64,000 nucleotides of DNA, from contig JAWMQL010000006.1 in the NCBI GenBank assembly GCA_033283165.1, positions 290,505-354,504 of the forward strand. The letters run 5' to 3'. How positions within the stretch are numbered: position 1 is the first letter of the stretch; every line of letters begins with the position of its first letter. Below the pieces are notes generated by a model, which did not search any database, had not been told where the DNA came from, and worked only from the letters and a program-made list of their open reading frames with translations. Of the stretch, positions 42,947 through 51,686 are shown one piece after another. The DNA comes from JAWMQL01 sp033283165 (GTDB lineage: Bacteria; Pseudomonadota; Gammaproteobacteria; Pseudomonadales; Halieaceae). The position numbers and the translations under genes were made by a program.

Positions 42947-44193
42947 TGCAGCAGCCCAGCCCCCGCTTGGTGGTATTTTCCACACTGTTTCCCAACAGTG
43001 CACAACCGACCTCCGGAGTGTTCATCCGCGAACGTATGTTTCGGGTTGGAAGTCAACTCCCCATCGTTGTGGTTGCTCCAAAGCCCTGGTTTCCCCTGCA
43101 GGGCCTGATTCGCCTGGTTCGGCCCGGTTTCCGGCCGTCGGTGCCGCGTCGCGAGCGGCAGCAGGATGTGGATGTCTACCAGCCGCGATTTCTATCCATT
43201 CCCGGCCTCGCCAAGTCTCTCGACGGCATCCTGATGGCCCTGTCACTCTACTGGCCGATGAAACGATTGCGGGCGCGGTTCGGTTTTAACATCATCGATT
43301 CCCATTTCGGCTACCCGGACGGCTACGCAGCGGTGCTGCTGGGTCGCTGGCTCGACTGTCCAGTCACCATCACACTGCGCGGTACCGAGGTACGCCACGC
43401 CCGCGACGAGTCACTGCGACCCCTGCTGATCAAAGCGCTCACCGGGGCCGAACGCATTATCACCGTCTCCGATTCCCTGCGCCGCCTGGCGCTGGAGTTG
43501 GGCGCGGCGCCCGAGCGGGTCCAGGTGGTGGCCAACGGCGTCGACGTGGAAAAATTTTATCCCGCCGACCGCGGCGCCATGCGCGCGCGGTTCAAATTGC
43601 CGCTACAGGCCAAGGTGCTGATCACAGTGGGTGGCCTGGTGGAGCGCAAGGGCTTCCACCGCGTCATCGAACTTCTACCTGCTCTGCTGCAGCGTTTTCC
43701 TGAACTGCATTATCTTGTCGTGGGTGGCGGCAGCGCGGAGGGTGATTGGGAGGAACGCCTGCGGCAGCAGGTGGAAACACTGGGGCTTTGTGACCGGGTC
43801 CATTTTCTCGGCACCCTGTGTCCCGAAGCGATTCGCGAGCCGCTCTCGGCGTCAGATGTTTTTGTGCTGTCTACCCGCAACGAGGGTTGGGCCAACGTAT
43901 TGCTGGAAGCGATGGCTTGCGGCCTGCCGGTGGTGACCACGGACGTGGGCGGCAACGCCGAAGTGGTGGCGCGCCCAGAGCTGGGTACAGTCGTGCCCTT
44001 TGACGATGCTCCCGCACTGCAACGGGCCCTGGGCGAGGCCCTGTTGCGACAGTGGGATGGCGACACCATAATAGCCTACGCTCGGGACAACGGCTGGGAC
44101 AAGCGTATCGGTCTTTTGCACGAGATATTTACCGGCATTGCAAAGCATGGCATTTCGGCTGGCAGGCCGCTGCCGCAAGCGGAGGGCCGCTGA
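42946..44193 (+). CDS. GT4 glycosyltransferase
   Basis: 415 residues. FSTLFPNSAQPTSGVFIRERM near the N-terminus, DSHFGYPDGYAAVLL, TLRGTEVRH, NGVDVEKFYP, TVGGLVERKGFHRVIELLP, and the donor-binding STRNEGWANVLLEAMACGLPVV. This form is frequent beside the other exosortase-associated transferases. Sugar specificity cannot be read from sequence. The start overlaps the previous stop by one base. Confidence 0.9.
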   Translation: MQQPSPRLVVFSTLFPNSAQPTSGVFIRERMFRVGSQLPIVVVAPKPWFPLQGLIRLVRPGFRPSVPRRERQQDVDVYQPRFLSIPGLAKSLDGILMALSLYWPMKRLRARFGFNIIDSHFGYPDGYAAVLLGRWLDCPVTITLRGTEVRHARDESLRPLLIKALTGAERIITVSDSLRRLALELGAAPERVQVVANGVDVEKFYPADRGAMRARFKLPLQAKVLITVGGLVERKGFHRVIELLPALLQRFPELHYLVVGGGSAEGDWEERLRQQVETLGLCDRVHFLGTLCPEAIREPLSASDVFVLSTRNEGWANVLLEAMACGLPVVTTDVGGNAEVVARPELGTVVPFDDAPALQRALGEALLRQWDGDTIIAYARDNGWDKRIGLLHEIFTGIAKHGISAGRPLPQAEGR

Positions 44194-44196
44194 TTC

Positions 44197-45030
44197 ATGG
44201 CCAGTTATCGTATTGAGGCGCTGGCGCGGCGGCTGCTGGTATTGCGCAAGAGCCTGTTACAGTCTTGTTCGGCAAAACGCAACAAGGCGGGCCAGCATGT
44301 CGCCTTTATTGCCGGAGTACAACGCTCCGGCACCAACATGATGATGGATGTATTGGAGCGCAGCGCGGAGACCGACGTCTATCACGAGCGCGATCGACGA
44401 GCCTTCGATAATTTCCAGATGCGCGAGCCGGCGGTAATTCACAGCTTGCTGCAACGCTCCAATGCGCCCTGTTTCGTCATCAAGTCCCTGTGCGAATTAC
44501 AGCACCTGAAAAAGCTGATGAATGACTTCACGCCTTCCCGTACGGTATGGATAGTGCGCGACTATCGCGACGTGGTCAATTCGATGCGCAATTCCTTTCG
44601 CAATCAGGCCAAACAGGTAAAACGTATCGCCATCGATCGTGACAGCGATGGCTGGCAGGGCCAGGGCATGAGCGACGCCACCCATGAACTGGTGCGCGCC
44701 CACGTGCACGACGATATCAGCGACAACAGCGCCGCGGCCCTGATCTGGTATTTCCGCAACCAATTGTTTTTCGATCAAGGCTTCGACCATGACCCGCGGG
44801 TTCTACTGGTACGCTATGAATCACTGGTGACACAGCCAGGGCCCGAATTCAAGCGCGTCTTTGCCTTTCTTGACCTGACCTATCGGCCCCGGCATAGTCG
44901 CCGGGTGGTACCCCATTCGATCCGCAAGGCACGCCAGCCCGAGATAGAGTCATCAATCCGCGGCCTGTGTGAGGAGATTACGACGCGTTTCGATGGTTTG
45001 CGGCCATTGACCGGGGTAACTGCACCATGA
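44197..45030 (+). CDS. PAPS-dependent sulfotransferase-like protein 1
   Basis: 277 residues. The 5'-phosphosulfate loop is GVQRSGTNMMMDVLE near 40-54 and the 3'-phosphate region TVWIVRDYRDVVNSMRNSF near 116-134. Domain size matches carbohydrate sulfotransferases. It probably transfers sulfate from PAPS to the polymer or its lipid-linked repeat. It overlaps the AMP-ligase gene by 4 bases (ATGA). Confidence 0.85.
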   Translation: MASYRIEALARRLLVLRKSLLQSCSAKRNKAGQHVAFIAGVQRSGTNMMMDVLERSAETDVYHERDRRAFDNFQMREPAVIHSLLQRSNAPCFVIKSLCELQHLKKLMNDFTPSRTVWIVRDYRDVVNSMRNSFRNQAKQVKRIAIDRDSDGWQGQGMSDATHELVRAHVHDDISDNSAAALIWYFRNQLFFDQGFDHDPRVLLVRYESLVTQPGPEFKRVFAFLDLTYRPRHSRRVVPHSIRKARQPEIESSIRGLCEEITTRFDGLRPLTGVTAP

Positions 45031-46415
45031 CTTCCCCGCTGTATACCCGGTTGGTGGCGGGGCTGATCTTTCCGCTCCACGAGCGCCTCAAGGGACACAG
45101 CTCGGTGAAGGTTCGCCAGTCGTTGGAGGAAAGCCAGTGGTGGAGTCCGCCACGGTTGCGCGACCTGCAGTTGCGCCGCCTGCGGTCCCTGTTGGAGCAC
45201 GTTGCCGGAGAGGTACCCTATTACCGCGATCTGTTGCAGCGCCTGCATCTGACCCCCGCGGATTTTCGCGAGCTGACCGATCTGCACAAGCTGCCCTTTC
45301 TGACCAAATCACTTATCCGGGCCAATCAGGACGCACTGAAATCCTCAGGGGCGCAGGGTCTGGAGCGGTTCAATACCGGCGGGTCCAGCGGCGAGCCGCT
45401 GATCTTCTTTATCGGCAGGGAGCGTGTCAGTCACGACGTGGCGGCCAAGTGGCGCGCCACGCGCTGGTGGAACGTGGACATTGGTGATCCGGAAATCGTG
45501 GTCTGGGGCTCGCCCATCGAGCTGGGTTCCCAGGACCGATTGCGATCACTGCGTGACGCCTTGCTGCGCACCCACCTGCTGCCGGCATTCGAAATGTCCG
45601 AGAGCAAATTGGACAGTTTTATCGCTACTATACGCAATACCCGGCCTCGAATGTTGTTTGGTTACCCCTCCGCGCTGGCACACATCGCGGAGCGAGCGCG
45701 GGAGCGGGGGCAGAAAATGGATGATCTGGGTATTCGCGTTGCCTTCGTCACCTCAGAGCGACTCTACGACCACCAACGGGAGACGATCGAAGCCGTATTC
45801 GGTTGCCCGGCGGCCAATGGCTACGGTGGCCGCGACGCGGGCTTCATTGCCCACGCCTGCCCAGAGGGCAATATGCACATCACCGCCGAAGACATCATCG
45901 TCGAGATCATCGATGACGAGGGGCAGCTGTTGCCGGCCGGGAAGGCGGGCGAGATCGTGGTCACCCATCTGGCGACCCGGGATTACCCCTTTATCCGATA
46001 CCGCACGGGCGACATCGGCGTGCTGTCGGATGCTGCCTGTTCCTGCGGCCGCGGCCTGCCCGTGTTGGAGTCCATAGAGGGGCGGAGCACGGACTTTGTC
46101 GTCGCGCAGGATGGTACGGTGATGCACGGCCTGGCGCTGATCTATATCGTACGCGATGTTCCCGGCGTGGCCCGTTTCAAGATTATTCAGGAGAGTATGG
46201 ACCACACCCGCTTTCTGCTGGTCACCTCGGCGGGGTTCGACCCCGCCTGCATATCCGGCATCGAGCAAGCGGCACGCGGGCGGCTCGGTGCCGGGGTAAG
46301 GGTGGCGGTAGAGCTGGTATCGGAGATCCCCGCCGAGGCCTCGGGCAAGTTCCGCTATGTCATCAGCCGTATCGTCGACCATTCCGGCGTGCAGCCATTG
46401 GGAGGTGCATTGTGA
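45027..46415 (+). CDS. PaaK/CapK-like AMP-forming ligase
   Basis: 462 residues of the phenylacetate-CoA ligase-like branch of the ANL superfamily. FNTGGSSGEPLIFFIGRERV near 112-131 is the P-loop (A3) motif; NGYGGRDAGFIAHAC is the A5-like region; YRTGDIGVLSDAACSCGRGLPVLESIEGRSTDF is A7/A8. The C-terminal lid (EASGKFRYVIS) retains the Lys of A10. It should adenylate a carboxylic acid; no acyl carrier protein or CoA partner is visible. Similar genes occur in exosortase polysaccharide loci. It may activate an acyl or amino-acid substituent for the polymer. Confidence 0.85.
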   Translation: MTSPLYTRLVAGLIFPLHERLKGHSSVKVRQSLEESQWWSPPRLRDLQLRRLRSLLEHVAGEVPYYRDLLQRLHLTPADFRELTDLHKLPFLTKSLIRANQDALKSSGAQGLERFNTGGSSGEPLIFFIGRERVSHDVAAKWRATRWWNVDIGDPEIVVWGSPIELGSQDRLRSLRDALLRTHLLPAFEMSESKLDSFIATIRNTRPRMLFGYPSALAHIAERARERGQKMDDLGIRVAFVTSERLYDHQRETIEAVFGCPAANGYGGRDAGFIAHACPEGNMHITAEDIIVEIIDDEGQLLPAGKAGEIVVTHLATRDYPFIRYRTGDIGVLSDAACSCGRGLPVLESIEGRSTDFVVAQDGTVMHGLALIYIVRDVPGVARFKIIQESMDHTRFLLVTSAGFDPACISGIEQAARGRLGAGVRVAVELVSEIPAEASGKFRYVISRIVDHSGVQPLGGAL

Positions 46416-47731
46416 GAGACATGGCTATCACCCTGGTAATATTCGCCATTCTCCCCTTCATCCTGTGGCGGCCATGGCTGGGCGTGCTGGCGTGGTCCTG
46501 GTTGGGCTACATGAACCCCCACAAACTGGCCTGGGGCTTTGCGACTACATTGCCTTTCGCGCTGATGATCGCCCTGGCAACTCTGCTGGGTTTGCTGGCG
46601 AGCAGGGAGCCCAAGCGCATTCCGTGGACCCGGGAGACCATCCTGCTACTGGTAATGACCGGCTGGATGTTCATGACCACCTGTTTCGCCCTGGTTCAGG
46701 CCCCGGCCTGGGAGCAGTGGGACAAGGTGTGGCGCATTATCCTGATGACCTATGTCACCACGATTTTGATTACGGACGAGTACCGCATAAAGGTACTGAT
46801 GTACGTCATCGCCCTCTCGCTAGGCTTCTACGGCTTCAAGGGGGGAGTCTTCGTGCTCACTGGCGGCAGTGCTTACTCGGTAATGGGGCCTCCCCACAGT
46901 TTCATCTACGACCGAAACTCCGTCGGCCTCGCCTTGATCATGACCGTGCCCCTGCTCCGCTTCATGCAGTTACAGATGAAGCGCTGGTACGTCCGTTATG
47001 CCCTGCTCGGTGGTATCGGGTTAACCCTTATTGCCATCGTCGGCACCCATTCACGCGGTGCCCTGGTGGGTATTGTCGTCATGCTGGCGTTCTATCTGCT
47101 CAAATCACGCAACAAGATCACTGCGGTGCTCACCTTGCTACCGCTCGTGTATGTCATGTACACGGTCATGCCGGAGGAATGGTTCGATCGCATGCATACC
47201 ATAGAGACCTGGCAGGAGGATGGTTCGGCTTCCGAGAGAGTGCGCGCCTGGGGCAATGCCATCGACCTGGCCAACGAGCGCTTCATCGGCGGCGGCATGC
47301 GGGCTCTGGTCTACTACGGCGGCCGTGATTCCCACAGTATCTATTTTGGCATGCTGGGAGAAAACGGTTGGGTGGGCTTGGGCATGTTCCTGTTGCTGTT
47401 GTTCTTCACCTGGCGTTCGGGAAGCTGGATCATAAGCCGCACCGGACGGCGTGAAGATCTGTTCTGGGCGCGGGACCTGGCAGCGATGGTGCAGGTGAGC
47501 CTGGTCGGCTACATGGCTGCCGGGGCTTTTCTGGGGCTGCAGTATTTCGATCTGTTCTATCATCTCGTGGTTATCATCGTGATCACACGGGTGGTTGTGC
47601 GACAGCGGCTCGCGAGAGAGAAGGACAGCGACAACGAAGAGTATACCGGCAATCGTTCGCCTGCGATGGACGGGTCGGCCAGTGCAAGGACACCGCGTCA
47701 GGGGGCGGCTGTTCCAGGAGGGAGCGGATGA
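46412..47731 (+). CDS. O-antigen ligase/polymerase-like protein, exosortase-A-associated
   Basis: 439 residues, GTG start overlapping the previous stop. About ten membrane helices. The N-terminus RPWLGVLAWSWLGYMNPHKLAWGF is the hallmark of the 'putative O-glycosylation ligase, exosortase A-associated' family (TIGR03097). The Wzy/WaaL-like HSRGALVGIVVMLAF lies near 211 and a large loop with DSHSIYFGMLGENGWVGLG near 307. It may polymerise the repeat unit or transfer glycan to a protein or lipid. The last 45 residues are hydrophilic and low complexity. Confidence 0.88.
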   Translation: MRDMAITLVIFAILPFILWRPWLGVLAWSWLGYMNPHKLAWGFATTLPFALMIALATLLGLLASREPKRIPWTRETILLLVMTGWMFMTTCFALVQAPAWEQWDKVWRIILMTYVTTILITDEYRIKVLMYVIALSLGFYGFKGGVFVLTGGSAYSVMGPPHSFIYDRNSVGLALIMTVPLLRFMQLQMKRWYVRYALLGGIGLTLIAIVGTHSRGALVGIVVMLAFYLLKSRNKITAVLTLLPLVYVMYTVMPEEWFDRMHTIETWQEDGSASERVRAWGNAIDLANERFIGGGMRALVYYGGRDSHSIYFGMLGENGWVGLGMFLLLLFFTWRSGSWIISRTGRREDLFWARDLAAMVQVSLVGYMAAGAFLGLQYFDLFYHLVVIIVITRVVVRQRLAREKDSDNEEYTGNRSPAMDGSASARTPRQGAAVPGGSG

Positions 47732-49479
47732 CTCGGCTGCTGGGACTGCTGCACGCCCAGGGGCGGACCGCAGAGCTGGCGGCCGATCATCTGGCACAGT
47801 GTCCGCAGCGGCAGTTGACAGTGGCTCTGCAAGGGCTGCCCTTGTGGCAGGATGCCGGGTTGGCGACACTGGCACAACAACAGGGACATGCCGTGGCTCT
47901 GTTGGAGGGCTATCACCGCCACGGGGCGGAAGTGCTGCAGCATTTAAATGGCGGTTTTGCGCTGGCGGTTCACGATATCGTGAAGGACTGTACCATGCTG
48001 GCCTGCGACCGCAGCGGCATCGTGCCCCTGTACCATGCCGTGAGTGGCGAAGGGTTGGCCGTTGGAACCCGGGCGGATCAGGTGGCGGCCCAGCCGGGTG
48101 TGGATGGCGGCCTGCATCCTCAGGCCTTGTACGACTACCTCTATTTCCATGTCGTACCGGGGCCCGAGACCATCTACTCCGGCGTGCGCCGCCTGCAGCC
48201 TGGCGAATGCCTGATGTGGCAGGCAGGCCGGGCGCGCATTGAGCCCTATTGGGAAATGGAATACCGGGAGGAGGGGCTCGAAGGCAGCCCGGCCGAGTGG
48301 CGCCAGCACTTTCTCGAGTTGGTGAGGGGGGCCGTGTGCCGACGCATTATTGGCGGCGTGAACGTGGGCGCGTTTCTCAGTGGCGGTACCGACAGCTCCA
48401 CGGTCAGCGGTATGCTCAGTCAACTACGCGAAGAGCCGGCGCGCACCTATTCCATCGGCTTCGACGCGCCCGGTTATGACGAAATGGAGTACGCCCGGTT
48501 GGTTGCGCGCCACTTCGGCACTGATCATCACGAATACTATGTCACGGCCGAGGATGTGGTGGCGGCGGTGCCGCAGATAGCGGCGCACTTTGACCAACCC
48601 TTTGCCAACGCATCGGCGGTACCTACATATTATTGTGCACGCATGGCAAAGGAGGATGGCATCGAGCGCCTGTTGGCCGGTGATGGCGGCGACGAGTTAT
48701 TTGGGGGTAATTACCGCTACGCCAAACAACAGATGTTTTCCTGGTACGAGCGGGTGCCCGCGGCGCTACGTCGCCTCGCGGTGGAACCGGTTCTACTGCG
48801 CACGCCCATCGGCAGCTCCGGGCCTGCGCGCAAGCTGGTCAGCTACATACAACAGGCGGCGCTGCCCATGCCGGAGCGCATGGAGAGTTACAACCTGCTG
48901 GACCGTCTCGGGCCGCAGCGGATACTGACCGATGCGGCGATGGCGCGCATCGATACCGGTGCGCCCCTGCAACTATTGCGCGAGACCTACCATGGCGCCC
49001 ACGCCGGGCATATACTCAATCGCATGCTGGCGGTGGACATGCGCTTCACCCTCGCCGACAGCGACCTGCCCAAGGTGACGGGCGCTTGCGGCTTGGCCGG
49101 CGTCGAGGTGGACTTCCCCTTTCTCGACGATGACCTGGTGGATTTCTCCGCGCGGCTGCCAACCCGGGAAAAGGTAAGGGGAACCCGCCTGCGCCACCTG
49201 TTCAAGGAGGCCCTGCGCGGTTTCCTGCCGGACGAAGTTCTCACCAAGAAGAAACAGGGCTTCGGGCTACCCTTCGGCCTCTGGCTGGTGGAGCACCCCG
49301 GCCTGCGTGAACTCACCCATGACAGCCTCGCCAGCCTCAAACAGCGAGACCTGGTGCGCCCCGGTTTCATCGATGAACTGCTGGGCCGCCATCGGGAGGA
49401 GCATGCGGCCTACTATGGCACCATGATATGGACGTTGCTGATGCTAGAGCAGTGGATAACGGAGCGCGAGCGACACTGA
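47728..49479 (+). CDS. Second asparagine-synthetase-like protein, glutaminase Cys missing
   Basis: 583 residues. The N-terminal domain keeps parts of the Ntn-glutaminase fold (LNGGFALAVHD, ACDRSGIVPLYHA) but begins MTRLLGLLHAQ, so the essential C2 is absent. The synthetase half is intact: PP-loop FLSGGTDSSTVSGML near 214, AGDGGDELFGGNYRYA, DFPFLDDDLVDFSA and KKKQGFGLPFG. It therefore should not use glutamine; ammonia, a different amine, or ammonia from a partner such as the 39820 gene is required, or it makes a lactam or other amide. Overlaps the ligase gene by 4 bases. Confidence 0.87.
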   Translation: MTRLLGLLHAQGRTAELAADHLAQCPQRQLTVALQGLPLWQDAGLATLAQQQGHAVALLEGYHRHGAEVLQHLNGGFALAVHDIVKDCTMLACDRSGIVPLYHAVSGEGLAVGTRADQVAAQPGVDGGLHPQALYDYLYFHVVPGPETIYSGVRRLQPGECLMWQAGRARIEPYWEMEYREEGLEGSPAEWRQHFLELVRGAVCRRIIGGVNVGAFLSGGTDSSTVSGMLSQLREEPARTYSIGFDAPGYDEMEYARLVARHFGTDHHEYYVTAEDVVAAVPQIAAHFDQPFANASAVPTYYCARMAKEDGIERLLAGDGGDELFGGNYRYAKQQMFSWYERVPAALRRLAVEPVLLRTPIGSSGPARKLVSYIQQAALPMPERMESYNLLDRLGPQRILTDAAMARIDTGAPLQLLRETYHGAHAGHILNRMLAVDMRFTLADSDLPKVTGACGLAGVEVDFPFLDDDLVDFSARLPTREKVRGTRLRHLFKEALRGFLPDEVLTKKKQGFGLPFGLWLVEHPGLRELTHDSLASLKQRDLVRPGFIDELLGRHREEHAAYYGTMIWTLLMLEQWITERERH

Positions 49480-49480
49480 G

Positions 49481-50455
49481 ATGCAGCTCAAGACCATTCT
49501 GCTATTCGGCATGCCGCGTTCCGGCACTACCTGGTTGGGTAAGGTGTTCGACAGCCATCCGTTCACCCTGTATTGCCACGAACCTGACGGCTTCGGAAGT
49601 CTCAATGCCATGCCCCTGTTCCCACGAATCCAAGATGCCGAGCGCTATCGCCCATTACTACAGCAATTCGTTGCCGCCTTGCGGGAAACTCGGTCAGCGC
49701 GCGTTACCGGCAAGCTTCCCCTTTTTCCCAAGGCCTACCGGCGCCCATTGGCCTTTCAAGTACGCAAGCTGCTGTTGCTGGGAACCAAGGCCGTGGGGCG
49801 GATAAGCAGGACTGAGCTACAGCTGCCAGCAATGATCGATCGCGGCTATTGTGGCGACGCTTGGCTGGTATGGAAGTCCATCGAATCCCTCGGGCGACTG
49901 GGGGTGATCGCCGGTGTATTGCCAGATTGTCACGCCGTGCACATCCTGCGGCACCCCTGCGGATATGTATCATCAGTATTACGCGGTGAGTCCCAGGGAC
50001 AGTTGGGAGGCGATGTGCCTTCCAGTGACGACTACGGCATTTACGAACTGCTGGTACAGACAGCCGAGGCGCAAGCACATGGACTGACGGTGGATGGACT
50101 ACGGGCCTTGCACCCGGTCGAACGGTTGGCCTGGCGATGGGTGATTTACAATGAAAAGGCCATGAACGATTGTACCGATCTGCCCACTTACACCCGGGTG
50201 CGTTACGAAGACCTTTGTAACGACCCGGTGGCCGGTTACCAGACCTTGTTTGCCGCCGCAGGGCTGCCCTGGGACGATCAAACCGGGGCATTCGTTCGCA
50301 CCAGCACCAATAGCAACAATGACAGCTACTACAGCGTATTTCGCGATCCTCTTGAGGCGGCGCGCAGTTGGGAAGAGCAACTTGCTGCCGAGAACATTCA
50401 GCGTGTGCTGGCGATAACCCGGGGCAGCCGCGCCGGGGAACTTTATGTCGACTGA
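49481..50455 (+). CDS. PAPS-dependent sulfotransferase-like protein 2
   Basis: 324 residues. 5'-phosphosulfate loop GMPRSGTTWLGKVFDSHP at 10-27 and 3'-phosphate region HAVHILRHPCGYVSSVLRG near 155-173, followed by TRVRYEDLCNDPVAGYQ. A better match to carbohydrate sulfotransferases than the one at 44197. One base separates it from the previous stop and it overlaps the next gene by 11 bases. Confidence 0.88.
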   Translation: MQLKTILLFGMPRSGTTWLGKVFDSHPFTLYCHEPDGFGSLNAMPLFPRIQDAERYRPLLQQFVAALRETRSARVTGKLPLFPKAYRRPLAFQVRKLLLLGTKAVGRISRTELQLPAMIDRGYCGDAWLVWKSIESLGRLGVIAGVLPDCHAVHILRHPCGYVSSVLRGESQGQLGGDVPSSDDYGIYELLVQTAEAQAHGLTVDGLRALHPVERLAWRWVIYNEKAMNDCTDLPTYTRVRYEDLCNDPVAGYQTLFAAAGLPWDDQTGAFVRTSTNSNNDSYYSVFRDPLEAARSWEEQLAAENIQRVLAITRGSRAGELYVD

Positions 50456-51686
50456 ATCGTTGCTAGTCGTGCCATTGCTCCTGCCGCTGTTCTGGGCGGC
50501 GGTACTGTGGCAATGGCGCGCCACCGTGCGCAGTTGTTGGCAGGAGCCGGTGCTGCGCCGGCCGGTGCTGGTGATTGAGAGCGACGACTGGGGCCCCGGT
50601 CCCGACTGGCACGCCGAGCGCCTTGCGGAGGTAGGGCGGTGTCTGGCGCATCACCGAGACGCAGAGGACCGCCCCGCACTCATGACCCTGGGTGTGGTGC
50701 TCGGTGCCCCGGATACGGCTGCGATGGCACAGAATGGTTTGACCGAGTATCGGCGCATTACGCTGGATGACTACCGCTGTCGCCGATTGCTGGAGCAGAT
50801 GCAGGCCGGAGCCCGCGACGGTGTTTTCGCCCTGCAACTTCATGGCATGGAGCACTACTGGCCGTCTGCGCTGTTGCGTGGGGCGCGTCAGGATGAAAGT
50901 GTACGAGCCTGGCTGACAGGCGACGAGTTCCCGCCCTACGACGGATTGCCCTCAGCCTTGCAGAGCCGCTGGATCGATGGGTCCCGATTGCCATCGCAAC
51001 CGCTGGCGGAGCACGAAATTCGGCTGGCGGCAGAAGAGGAGACCGCCACGTGGCGACTGATTTTTGGCCAGCCCCCGACAGTGGTGGTGCCTCCCACGTT
51101 CGTCTGGACCCGGGAAGTGGAGACCGCCTGGATCGCCGCCGGAGTCCAGGTCGTTATCACGCCGGGCAGGCGCTACACGCAGCGTGATGCTTCCGGTCAG
51201 CCCACTGGTGAGGAAGGTCCGTTCCACAATGGCGAAATTGCAGCCGAAGGAGCACGATACCTGGTGCGGGATATTTATTTCGAGCCTGAGCGTGGGCACA
51301 CGACCGCACAGGTTCTGGAAGATGCCTCCAGGCGCTTCCAACTCGGCCGACCAGCTTTATTGGAGACCCATCGCAGCAATTTCATCGGCAGCGAAACCGA
51401 TTGCCAGCGAAACATTGAAAACCTGGAAGAATTGCTGTGCACCGCCCTGCGACGCTGGCCTGGAATTGCCTTCCTGAGCCCGGAGGCACTGGGGCGCATT
51501 TACACGGATAAAACCGAGGAATGGTGTGCGAGTGGCCTGGGCGCCCGCCTGCACCTGTCGTTGCGTCGCCTGGAGGGGGTGTCACGGCTGCGCAAGCTGG
51601 CCTGGCTCACGGGTCTCGCTCTACCCGCTGCGCTGGCGCGAGTTCTTACAGCAACCGCTGCAAGACGCGCAGGAGTGACCGCGTGA
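50445..51686 (+). CDS. Polysaccharide-deacetylase-like barrel protein with N-terminal anchor
   Basis: 413 residues. An N-terminal hydrophobic segment (about 6-23) anchors it. RRPVLVIESDDWGPGPDWH near 38-56 looks like deacetylase motif 1 with ESDDW instead of TFDDG; LQLHGMEHYWPS and LLETHRSNF may supply metal-binding His residues. Related proteins are seen in other polysaccharide clusters. It may remove acetyl groups from, or cleave, the polymer at the membrane. Activity is inferred from fold only. It overlaps both neighbours. Confidence 0.65.
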   Translation: MSTESLLVVPLLLPLFWAAVLWQWRATVRSCWQEPVLRRPVLVIESDDWGPGPDWHAERLAEVGRCLAHHRDAEDRPALMTLGVVLGAPDTAAMAQNGLTEYRRITLDDYRCRRLLEQMQAGARDGVFALQLHGMEHYWPSALLRGARQDESVRAWLTGDEFPPYDGLPSALQSRWIDGSRLPSQPLAEHEIRLAAEEETATWRLIFGQPPTVVVPPTFVWTREVETAWIAAGVQVVITPGRRYTQRDASGQPTGEEGPFHNGEIAAEGARYLVRDIYFEPERGHTTAQVLEDASRRFQLGRPALLETHRSNFIGSETDCQRNIENLEELLCTALRRWPGIAFLSPEALGRIYTDKTEEWCASGLGARLHLSLRRLEGVSRLRKLAWLTGLALPAALARVLTATAARRAGVTA

